NCBI GenBank assembly: GCA_900541555.1
Contig: UQKE01000046.1
Span: 1 to 19,430, forward strand
Length of the DNA: 19,430 nucleotides
Source of the DNA: an uncultured Porphyromonadaceae bacterium
Lineage (GTDB): Bacteria; Bacteroidota; Bacteroidia; Bacteroidales; Muribaculaceae
Direction of reading: 5' to 3'
Notes under the pieces: generated by a model
Told to the model about the DNA's origin: nothing
Database searches by the model: none
Seen by the model: the letters and a program-made list of their open reading frames with translations, nothing else
Shown: piece after piece, positions 1 through 6,448 of the stretch
Position numbering within the stretch: position 1 is the stretch's first letter
Layout: each line of letters begins with the position of its first letter
Program-made: the position numbers and the translations under genes

Positions 1-103
1 AGCAGTAGCTGCACCCTATTGAGCAGCCTATCACTATGTTCATATTCTTTATCAGGGATTTTATACAGATAGTCATCTGCTTAGAGTTCCTTTTTAGAAT
101 CAT
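1..103 (-). CDS. Radical SAM protein, N-terminal fragment cut by the window edge
   Basis: An open frame on the minus strand starts with ATG at 103-101. This ATG overlaps the cupin stop codon (ATGA), and the frame runs off the window after 34 codons. Near the end it reads GCSIGCSYC, a CxxxCxxC motif that in radical SAM enzymes holds the [4Fe-4S] cluster used to cleave S-adenosylmethionine. Later in-frame ATGs at 76 and 43 are possible alternative starts; the one at 43 would begin MNIVIGCS, which also fits short-N-terminus family members. The 4-nt overlap implies translational coupling with the cupin gene. The substrate and subfamily cannot be told from so little sequence. The family call rests only on the cysteine motif and its glycine context. 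Confidence 0.6.
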   Translation of the reverse strand, partial: MILKRNSKQMTICIKSLIKNMNIVIGCSIGCSYC

Positions 104-564
104 TTCGGAGAGACTTTCCATTTTACCGGTTCTTTCAGTATGATTCCGTCAGTGGCATCCTCCTGTGAGAATGTATTGCTGCAATATTGTATGCAGAGCA
201 TGAGGAGCGGAGTCGTTCCGTTGTTACGGACACTTCGTTTTCCTGCAGGAGATACCCTGACAACGCTACCTTCTTCCACTGGGAACACTGTTCCGTCTAC
301 TTGAAATTCACCTTTACCGGAGAGGAAAAAATAAAGCTCCTCATGACTCTTGTGACTATGCAGAAATCCGGTTTCTGTACCCGGGGCGAATGACTGGAAA
401 GAAAACTCGCTTCCCGTAGTTCCGAGAGCGGTGCTGCAGAATACTTTTCCGGGTATTTTCACATCCGGGCCAAGCTGAAGTTCGTATTCATTCAGTTCAT
501 TCAACTTACCGACACTGATCGCGGCGAAATTCTGTTCTACCGCGATTTTCCTAATCTTTTTCAT
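100..564 (-). CDS. Cupin-domain protein
   Basis: A 154-residue single-domain cupin. Motif 1 is clear: HSH at residues 69-71 followed by EE at 75-76 and a glycine at 83, the usual HxH...E metal ligands. Motif 2 is partial: SPAGKR around 105-110 followed by NNG, with the usual histidine replaced by serine at about 111, so metal binding may rest on three ligands. No signal peptide is seen, so it is probably cytosolic. It lies 33 nt downstream of the metallo-hydrolase gene and overlaps the radical SAM gene by 4 nt, suggesting one minus-strand operon. Cupins of this size include isomerases, dioxygenases and sugar-binding proteins. The substrate is unknown. Confidence 0.8.
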   Translation of the reverse strand: MKKIRKIAVEQNFAAISVGKLNELNEYELQLGPDVKIPGKVFCSTALGTTGSEFSFQSFAPGTETGFLHSHKSHEELYFFLSGKGEFQVDGTVFPVEEGSVVRVSPAGKRSVRNNGTTPLLMLCIQYCSNTFSQEDATDGIILKEPVKWKVSPK

Positions 565-597
565 CTTTCTAATATTTTGAAATGATTGTTTATACAG

Positions 598-1377
598 TTA
601 TTTAAGTGTTATGCTTTCTCCGTCTTCCGGTATAATCAGTCGGCTCATATCCGTCCCGTGATGGCGAGCTTCGTTGCGAAGGATGGCACGGGTGGTTTGG
701 CAATGATCGATGGCATCCATGTGTACGGTAATCAGCTTGATGTGTGGGGGGAGTGTGTCAAGCATCGCCATTACTTCCTGTTCATTGGGGATGATACAAC
801 CGTCCGTCTTAGAGAATTCGGGGAATACCGCACCGCCACTGTTCACCACAATATAATTAGGACGATACTTTTCCACGGTAGCAAGAGTACATTCTTCCCA
901 TTTGCAATCGCCCATGATATAAATAGTCGGAAGCCCTTCGGACATCAGCACATAGCCCGAAACAGGTCCCATCATCTGGCCTATCTGACCGAAACCGTGA
1001 TGGCCAATAGCACGGTGGATGGTCAGATGACCTAAGGTTATGCTCTCTTCAATCGCTTCTACATTTGAGAAACCATCTTTCAGGATGGCGGCCTTATCTT
1101 GTGGCTGGGTGTAGAAAGGAATGTCTTTCGGCAAATGCTGCTTTACACTTGGTTCGTAATGGTCGATGTGGTTGTGGGTGAGCAGTACCATATCAACACC
1201 TTCAGTAATGTCGCTAATAGGCATTACGAGATGTACCCTCGGATTCTTATATACACCGAGAGCTGATTGCAGGGTTCCTTTGTCGGCAAATACGGGGTCA
1301 ATAAGAATGGTATGTCCTGCATAGTTGATTTTCAAGGTGGCACTGCGTACCAACCGAATAATTGCTTTTTCGTTCAT
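598..1377 (-). CDS. Metallo-beta-lactamase-fold hydrolase (UlaG-like)
   Basis: A 259-residue MBL-fold metallohydrolase. The zinc motif is THNHIDH (H68, H70, D72, H73); further candidate ligands are H126/H127, D157 in IMGDCKW, and H219 in TVHMD. The protein looks like the UlaG/YycJ-type family of cytosolic metal-dependent hydrolases; the closest named activity in this group is L-ascorbate-6-phosphate lactonase, but the substrate cannot be assigned. The frame stays open upstream to 1560, but the family start matches the ATG at 1377, and the extension would overlap the divergent AraC gene and encode an implausible hydrophobic stretch. It is the first gene of the operon with the cupin and radical SAM genes. 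Confidence 0.85.
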   Translation of the reverse strand: MNEKAIIRLVRSATLKINYAGHTILIDPVFADKGTLQSALGVYKNPRVHLVMPISDITEGVDMVLLTHNHIDHYEPSVKQHLPKDIPFYTQPQDKAAILKDGFSNVEAIEESITLGHLTIHRAIGHHGFGQIGQMMGPVSGYVLMSEGLPTIYIMGDCKWEECTLATVEKYRPNYIVVNSGGAVFPEFSKTDGCIIPNEQEVMAMLDTLPPHIKLITVHMDAIDHCQTTRAILRNEARHHGTDMSRLIIPEDGESITLK

Positions 1378-1483
1378 GATGTTATGTTTTGTATTATTTT
1401 TCGGGTACAAAGTTCGAAAGGATATCCCAATGTCTCTATGCCTTAAAAACAGGAATATATGCCATTTTGATAAAAGAATGATG

Positions 1484-1491
1484 TATATTTG
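1484..1491 (+). promoter_or_regulatory. Bacteroides-type -7 element upstream of the AraC regulator gene
   Basis: TATATTTG matches the TAnnTTTG element and ends 22 nt before the ATG at 1514. A TTTG at 1466-1469 is only 14 nt upstream, too close to be a normal -33 box, so this is a half-match. The 136-nt divergent gap 1378-1513 must also hold the promoter of the minus-strand metallo-hydrolase gene, for which no full match was found. Confidence 0.35.
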
Positions 1492-1513
1492 CAGAAAGCA
1501 AAAAACAAGAGTG

Positions 1514-2413
1514 ATGAAAGCTATAATCAATCCCGAAAGACTTGTAAGCGTTCCGTTCAATAAAACGCAATGTGGCGTAGACTTCTACATCAATACAGGT
1601 GAAAGCAAGGACATCTGTGGTGTCTTGACCGAGCATAAGGCGTTTAAAACAGATTTTTTCAGCTTCTATTTCTTTCGTCGTGCCAATGGATATTTGTTGC
1701 TGAACTTCCGAAAAGTGGAGTTACGGGATGGTATGGTGCTGCTTTTGTCGCCGCACCAGCAACAGGAATGGCACGTGAACGAGGTAGAACTAGATTACAC
1801 TTTTCTTATTTTCCGCGAAGACTTTATGCGCACGTTTATAGCCGACAAATTTTTCGTGTACCGCTTGCAATATTATTATCAGACCGACACGCCTCCTTAT
1901 ATTTTTGCTGAGCCGGAAAAACTGGCAGAATATATGCGTCTTTTGGGGAAGGTGAAACAGGAATTGCTGCATCCTGTGGCAGATTCTTACAATCTCATTG
2001 TATCCGTACTTTACTATCTGTTGGTGATCATCAATCGTGCGTATGCCGAGATTTATGATTTGCCTGTCGATGTGCCGAAGAACAATTATGCGTTTCAATT
2101 CAAAGATTTGCTTGAAAAGCATATTCGCACGGTGCAACGTGTTCAAGAATATGCCGACATGCTCCATGTGAGCCGTATTACGTTAAATAATGCTGTGATG
2201 GCGCAATTCGGGGTATCTGCTACTCATTTGCTGAAACAGCGCTTATTGGAAGAATTAAAAAATGAATTGCTATTTTCTAATCTCAATGTAAGCCAATTGG
2301 CAGACGAATTCCATTTTTCAGATCCCAGTCATCTGATGCGTTTTTTCAAGCAGCAGACGGGAAAGACATTTACGCGATACATGAGGGATTACGAAAAAGG
2401 AATTTATGAATAA
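1514..2413 (+). CDS. AraC-family transcriptional regulator
   Basis: A 299-residue protein with an N-terminal beta-rich sensor region (about 1-160) and a C-terminal AraC/XylS DNA-binding domain (about 200-299). The C-terminal part shows the two helix-turn-helix segments: VQEYADMLHVSRITLNN, then NVSQLADEFHFSDPSHLMRFFKQQTG with the typical F-K-Q-x-x-G-x-x-P-like end (here GKTFTRY). The open frame extends back to 1325, but that extension overlaps the metallo-hydrolase coding region. The ATG at 1514 gives the usual length of about 300 residues. It is divergent from the hydrolase-cupin-radical SAM cluster, so it probably controls that cluster in response to an unknown ligand (inference). Confidence 0.88.
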   Translation: MKAIINPERLVSVPFNKTQCGVDFYINTGESKDICGVLTEHKAFKTDFFSFYFFRRANGYLLLNFRKVELRDGMVLLLSPHQQQEWHVNEVELDYTFLIFREDFMRTFIADKFFVYRLQYYYQTDTPPYIFAEPEKLAEYMRLLGKVKQELLHPVADSYNLIVSVLYYLLVIINRAYAEIYDLPVDVPKNNYAFQFKDLLEKHIRTVQRVQEYADMLHVSRITLNNAVMAQFGVSATHLLKQRLLEELKNELLFSNLNVSQLADEFHFSDPSHLMRFFKQQTGKTFTRYMRDYEKGIYE

Positions 2414-2497
2414 AAAAGCGAGAAAGAGCCTTGTTTCTTCTTGATTCTTTTCATTCAACTGTAAATTCAAGCAACGGAAACGCTATAAAAATCGAAA

Positions 2498-2514
2498 TAC
2501 TTTTGATACTTTTG
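2498..2514 (+). promoter_or_regulatory. Two tandem -7 elements upstream of the TPR gene
   Basis: TACTTTTG occurs twice, at 2498-2505 and 2507-2514, each matching TAnnTTTG. The second lies 24 nt before the ATG at 2539, a normal short leader. No good -33 TTTG is seen at the expected distance for either copy. One box may be the active one and the other fortuitous. Confidence 0.45.
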
Positions 2515-2538
2515 CAACCCATATTTTGATGTTTGGAT

Positions 2539-3375
2539 ATGAAAAGACGCATTCTTATAATTGCTTTGTGCGTGTTTGCAGCTGTATTGGCTTGGATGCC
2601 GGTGCAGGCAGAGGAGACGTACGATGCTTTGATAGCCCGCATCGATAGATGCTTGAACGATCGTGAGTGGGGGAAAGCGGAAGAACTGTTGATTGAGGCG
2701 TTGAAAAGAGAGCCGGCAAATCCAAACAATTGCTTGCTGATTTCCAATTTAGGAACTGTGCATCGCAATATGGGAAAGCCGGAGGCGGCATTGACCGATT
2801 ATAACACGGCGCTTGCCATTGCGCCAAACGCCACGGCTATTTTGCGCAACAGGGCTTCTTTGTATTTGGAAATGGACAGTGTCGAGTCGGCGTTCGACGA
2901 CTTTAAAAAAATATCGTCATTGAATCCGAAAGATGTCGATTCGCGCTATTATATGGGAATCATTGCATTGGAATTTGGCGACATGGTCTTGTCTTTGCAA
3001 TGTTTTGAGGATGTGCTGGCGTTGGACGAGAAGAATGCGGATGCGCGACGCGGCCTTGCGTTGTGGAAAAGGTTGAACGGATATTCGGAAGAAGCGATTG
3101 CATTGTATGGCGAAATAATAAAGTCGGAGAACAGGGCGACAAATTACATGAATCGCGCCGAATGCTATTTGGCATTGGGACAACTTCAAGAAGCGCAATC
3201 CGACATTTCGGAAGCCCAAAAATTAGAGCCTTCCAATCCCGACGTGTATTTGCTGAAAGCCCGGTTGGCTGAATTAAGCTATCGCTACGACGATGCGGCG
3301 AGCTATGCACGGCAGGCGCTGACGTTGGGTTGCGAGCCGGAATTGGCAGAGCCATTTTTGAAAAAAAGGAAATAA
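2539..3375 (+). CDS. Secreted tetratricopeptide-repeat protein
   Basis: A 278-residue protein. Residues 1-24 form a signal peptide (two Arg after Lys, a hydrophobic core, then PVQA before EET), so it is exported to the periplasm or outer membrane. The rest is about six TPR units, at roughly 64-97, 98-131, 132-165, 168-198, 201-234 and 235-266, with typical LG...G...A...Y..AL....P spacing. TPR arrays act as protein-binding scaffolds; the partner is unknown. The frame can begin at TTG 2533, but ATG 2539 gives the clean signal peptide. The next gene follows after 37 nt on the same strand, so the two may be co-transcribed. Family-level call only. Confidence 0.85.
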   Translation: MKRRILIIALCVFAAVLAWMPVQAEETYDALIARIDRCLNDREWGKAEELLIEALKREPANPNNCLLISNLGTVHRNMGKPEAALTDYNTALAIAPNATAILRNRASLYLEMDSVESAFDDFKKISSLNPKDVDSRYYMGIIALEFGDMVLSLQCFEDVLALDEKNADARRGLALWKRLNGYSEEAIALYGEIIKSENRATNYMNRAECYLALGQLQEAQSDISEAQKLEPSNPDVYLLKARLAELSYRYDDAASYARQALTLGCEPELAEPFLKKRK

Positions 3376-3400
3376 AGTTGCAGGAGTGGGATATAGTTGC

Positions 3401-3408
3401 TAAATTTG
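3401..3408 (+). promoter_or_regulatory. -7-like element directly before the HU-CCDC81/SPOR gene
   Basis: TAAATTTG matches TAnnTTTG, with a near -33 box (GTTG at 3377-3380) 20 nt upstream. It ends only 4 nt before the GTG start at 3413, so a transcript from it would be leaderless or nearly so. It could be a chance match if the gene is read from the upstream TPR promoter. Confidence 0.3.
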
Positions 3409-3412
3409 CTTT

Positions 3413-4333
3413 GTGTTAACGATAATACATCATATTGAATATTTGCTTCGGCGCAATGATTGCGTGGTAGTGCCGGGATTTGGCGCGTTTGTCGTCCAAA
3501 CTCGTGCAGCCGGAATTGATGAAGCCGGCGAAATGTTGTTGCCTCCATCGCGAATGTTGAGTTTCAATGGGGCTATCGACCATAACGATGGCATGCTGGC
3601 CAGTTCAATCATGCGCAAGGAATCGGTATCTTATGATAAAGCGGTCGACGTGTTGGCTTCGGAAGTCAAATCGTTGAAAAATCAGCTTGTTGCCGATAAG
3701 GAATTGATGTTTGGCAAACTCGGCATGTTCCGATTGTCCGAAGAAGGGCAGATGGTTTTTGAACCGTCGGTAACATTCGACTTATGCAGGTTGCCATATT
3801 ATGGGCTTCCGGCAGTTTCTTTGTCGGCAGCGGAACGCCGCGATGTTGCTGTCAGGAAAGATGTTAGCTTCTCGGCATGGGGTAAAAATGCAATGAGGAT
3901 TGCAGCGTCAATTGCGGTGTTGCTGGTATTTGCATTCACGTTGACAACTCCGATTTATATGGATCAAATGCCGGATTATGCGGGCGTAATGACGTTGTCG
4001 GAAAAACCGAAGCAATCGAAACCGGCAGAAGTGAAACCAATGCAGGTCGAGATGAATGGCAACACGAGCATGGAGGAAGAAAAGCCGATGGATGCGCAAC
4101 CGCTTGCAAAGGGGAAATATCATGTCATAATAGCTTCGTTCCAGTCGAGAGGACAGGCTGAAGCATTTATCGAACAGGCAAATATGCCCGATTTGCAAAT
4201 ATTGAATGCAAAAGGGTCTTCAATCCATAGGGTTTCGATGGCATCCGGAGAGACAGTCGAAGAATTGTCGGATGTGATTGCGAGCCAAAATGTTAGGGAT
4301 AAATATCCCGACGTGTGGATTAGCAAAGACTAA
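3413..4333 (+). CDS. HU-CCDC81 and SPOR domain membrane protein
   Basis: A 306-residue protein of a Bacteroidota-specific architecture. Residues 1-125 resemble the HU-CCDC81 domain, a DNA-binding-protein-like fold (HHIEYLLRRNDCVVVPGFGAF at the start, then GKLGMF near 101-106). Residues about 161-182 form one membrane helix. A charged linker follows, and residues 234-305 form a SPOR domain (YHVIIASFQSRGQAEAFIEQ), which in other proteins binds glycan strands stripped of stem peptides at division sites. The likely arrangement is N-terminus in the cytosol and SPOR domain in the periplasm. The start is GTG at 3413; the family N-terminus begins just here and no ATG fits. The gene ends 12 nt from the convergent LuxR-type gene. 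The exact role is not established. Confidence 0.85.
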   Translation: MLTIIHHIEYLLRRNDCVVVPGFGAFVVQTRAAGIDEAGEMLLPPSRMLSFNGAIDHNDGMLASSIMRKESVSYDKAVDVLASEVKSLKNQLVADKELMFGKLGMFRLSEEGQMVFEPSVTFDLCRLPYYGLPAVSLSAAERRDVAVRKDVSFSAWGKNAMRIAASIAVLLVFAFTLTTPIYMDQMPDYAGVMTLSEKPKQSKPAEVKPMQVEMNGNTSMEEEKPMDAQPLAKGKYHVIIASFQSRGQAEAFIEQANMPDLQILNAKGSSIHRVSMASGETVEELSDVIASQNVRDKYPDVWISKD

Positions 4334-4345
4334 AAATCTTGCGCA

Positions 4346-4954
4346 TCAATTGATTTCGTCTTTAATGTCTTGAAGTTCTACGATTTTGTTGGCAATAGCG
4401 TAGATTGCCAACCCTGCCGACGAATGTATTTGCAGTTTTTTTGCGATATTGCGCCGATGCGTGATCACTGTGTGGATAGAAATGGAAAGGTGGTCGGCAA
4501 TGGTTTTGTTGGGCCATCCTTTGACTACATATCCCACGATTTCCTTTTCTCTTGCGCTTAATTGGTCTGTTTCTTGTGTTTCCGATTCGTCCGGTTCGTT
4601 GAATAAATCAGCGATTTTCTCGCATACGACATCGGCGGAGTCGTAAATTGAAATGGAAGCATCATAGTCGGATGCTATTTTTGAATCTATGAACGATGGA
4701 AGAAACGCGATTGTTTTTAATGCCGGAAATTCTTTTTTGATTGCGGCCACGTTGAAGCCAGCGATAAAGAATGGGTTTATGATGAGGATTTCAGGCGTGT
4801 GCAATCTCATGAAAAGCAATAAGGCGTCGTATCCGGAAATTTCGTTGATCTGGAAATTGTATTCGGAGAATCGTTTCAAAACGGAAGTTAATCCGCTTCG
4901 AAGGATGACAGAGTTTTCTGCAATTACAACTTTTATGTCGTCTTTATTCTTCAT
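4346..4954 (-). CDS. LuxR-type transcriptional regulator with a degenerate receiver domain
   Basis: A 202-residue protein. The N-terminal 120 residues follow the response-regulator receiver fold (IKVVIAENSVILRSGL at the start), but key residues are changed: the acidic pair is E13-N14, and N60 (ILIINPF) sits where the phosphorylated aspartate should be. Residues about 131-195 are a LuxR/GerE helix-turn-helix (LSAREKEIVGYVVKGWPNK, then HTVITHRRNIAKKL). It is therefore probably a DNA-binding regulator not controlled by Asp phosphorylation. Its ATG overlaps the end of the hemerythrin gene by 11 nt, suggesting translational coupling and a shared pathway in which the hemerythrin protein senses and this protein acts on DNA (inference). 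Confidence 0.87.
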   Translation of the reverse strand: MKNKDDIKVVIAENSVILRSGLTSVLKRFSEYNFQINEISGYDALLLFMRLHTPEILIINPFFIAGFNVAAIKKEFPALKTIAFLPSFIDSKIASDYDASISIYDSADVVCEKIADLFNEPDESETQETDQLSAREKEIVGYVVKGWPNKTIADHLSISIHTVITHRRNIAKKLQIHSSAGLAIYAIANKIVELQDIKDEIN

Positions 4955-5687
4955 TTCTTAATTTGCTCTCCAATCGGGCAACAGTCGGAGTGAACACTAA
5001 ATCTTCAAGACGGCAATGCGTGCGCAAGTCGGATTCGCAATTGAAGATGTCGAAAAGCGAAGCATTCAGCAGGTTGTTGCATTTGCTTTGAGGGTAGTAT
5101 TTGATAATGATATTTTTCAGCTCTGCCAGTTTTTGATCGATATGGCTGTGTCGCTCGGCAAAGTTTTGGATGGAAAAATTATTATCGCGTTTCCCTTCGA
5201 GCAAATTATCGACATATTGGAAAATGTGCTTGTTCTCGTATTCCATGTGCCGGCGCACTTCTTCCACGTATTTATCGTAAAACATAAGAATCGACTGGGT
5301 GATGTCGTTTTTCTCCGGTTCTTGATCGAGCGCTTCGCAAAGTTTCATGCGAATTGTCGGCAACGAAAAATCGAGGAAATAGCTGTGGGCTTGCTTTAAA
5401 TATTCCATTAAAGCCGGCAGGGATACGGAGTCTTCATCGAAGATGTATTCGCCGCCATAAGCGTCTTCGTCGACAAAATTCACGACAGCAAGGAATGTGC
5501 CGCAATCCACATTTTGATTGTCGCACACTTCTTTTACTGTTTTTTCCCCAAATCCGAGCGACATGCCGAAACGGCTCATGACGGATATTAATGAGTAGTT
5601 CCGGCTGATGACGTTGCTCATTTTGTCTGTGGGCTTGAATTTGTGGAAGTTGCTCATTCGTTTTTTGTTTTCTGCAAAGTTCTCCAT
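4944..5687 (-). CDS. Hemerythrin-domain protein (RIC/YtfE-like)
   Basis: A 247-residue protein. Residues about 20-75 resemble the N-terminal domain of ScdA/YtfE proteins (FGMSLGFGEKTVKEVC, then DCGTFLAVVN). Residues about 95-243 are a four-helix hemerythrin-like bundle with probable di-iron ligands H101, H147, E151, H182, H224 and E228, the last two in an HxxxE arrangement (THCRLE). Known relatives (YtfE, ScdA) help repair iron-sulfur clusters damaged by nitric oxide or oxidants, or bind O2 or NO. An in-frame TTG at 5705 would add six residues; ATG 5687 is preferred. It overlaps the LuxR-type gene by 11 nt. A sensory rather than repair role is possible given that partner. Confidence 0.85.
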   Translation of the reverse strand: MENFAENKKRMSNFHKFKPTDKMSNVISRNYSLISVMSRFGMSLGFGEKTVKEVCDNQNVDCGTFLAVVNFVDEDAYGGEYIFDEDSVSLPALMEYLKQAHSYFLDFSLPTIRMKLCEALDQEPEKNDITQSILMFYDKYVEEVRRHMEYENKHIFQYVDNLLEGKRDNNFSIQNFAERHSHIDQKLAELKNIIIKYYPQSKCNNLLNASLFDIFNCESDLRTHCRLEDLVFTPTVARLESKLRNEE

Positions 5688-5761
5688 TAAATTAAATTTG
5701 GGCAATCGTCATAAATAGGTATTTTGATGAAAAAACGGATGCCAAGTGTAAGCATTTGTAG

Positions 5762-6448
5762 CTACTTGATTCGAAACATGTAGCCTAAGGTGACAAGAAT
5801 CGAAATGCCGTTGGAAGCGGCAAATACGTCTTTTTTGTTGGCACCGAAAATGTTGTTTAATCCATAATAGAAGCGTCCTTCCAAAAGAAGGGAGTTTTTG
5901 GGATTTAAATTGACCTCAGCGCCAATGCCTGCGGAGATTCCGTAGTCGATTTTATTTTTGATGGGCATGGCGTATTGTTCGGTGTTGCGGTTTGCAGTGG
6001 GAAAATTTTCTACGGCTCCCGGATTGGCGATGTCGAAGTTTGCATCGGTTTTTTCTTTGAGCAGGAAGCCGATTTCCGGACCGGCATTGAAAAAGAATTT
6101 GGCGCGGTCGCTTCCGAAATAGATATGGGCAAGGAGCGGAATTTGCAGATACGACAATCGGCGGCTGAATGCGAATGGCAGTTCGTCGAACGATTCTTTC
6201 CAGCCTCTGTCGATATAGTTTATTTCAGCAATTAGCCCGAAATGGTTTTCTTCGATGTAGCGGAACATGAGGCCGCCTGTCGTTCCGGGCAGGAAGCCTT
6301 GCTTGACGCCGGGGGAAAACATGGCTCGCGACAAGGATGCTCCGGCTTTGACGCCGACACTGATGTTGGCGGCATAATGTTCTTGCGCTTCAATTTTTGG
6401 GAAACTGCAAGCGAATAGAATGATAAAAATCCAGATAGCCTTTTTCAT
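5762..6448 (-). CDS. PorT-family outer-membrane beta-barrel protein
   Basis: A 228-residue protein with a signal peptide (about 1-21, ending PKIEAQ) followed by alternating amphipathic strands typical of the Bacteroidota eight-stranded barrel family (VGVKAGASLS, GLIAEINYIDRGW, YLQIPLLAHIYF, FFNAGPEIGFLL, and a C-terminal TLGYMFRIK). It is predicted to sit in the outer membrane. PorT itself is tied to type IX secretion, but this family is broad and no such role can be claimed here. The frame extends to 6523, but ATG 6448 gives the signal peptide. That ATG overlaps the stop of the LysM gene by 4 nt (ATGA), so the two are translationally coupled and may act together in the envelope. Confidence 0.85.
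   Translation of the reverse strand: MKKAIWIFIILFACSFPKIEAQEHYAANISVGVKAGASLSRAMFSPGVKQGFLPGTTGGLMFRYIEENHFGLIAEINYIDRGWKESFDELPFAFSRRLSYLQIPLLAHIYFGSDRAKFFFNAGPEIGFLLKEKTDANFDIANPGAVENFPTANRNTEQYAMPIKNKIDYGISAGIGAEVNLNPKNSLLLEGRFYYGLNNIFGANKKDVFAASNGISILVTLGYMFRIK

Noticed and set aside
2414..2460. Terminator after the AraC gene (GAGAAA pairing with TTTCTT)
   Set aside because: The stem is only about six pairs, with a G-U pair and no G-C-rich part; too weak to call.
3361..3367. A7 run at the end of the TPR gene
   Set aside because: It lies in the last codons (KKRK) and a slip would change only a few C-terminal residues.
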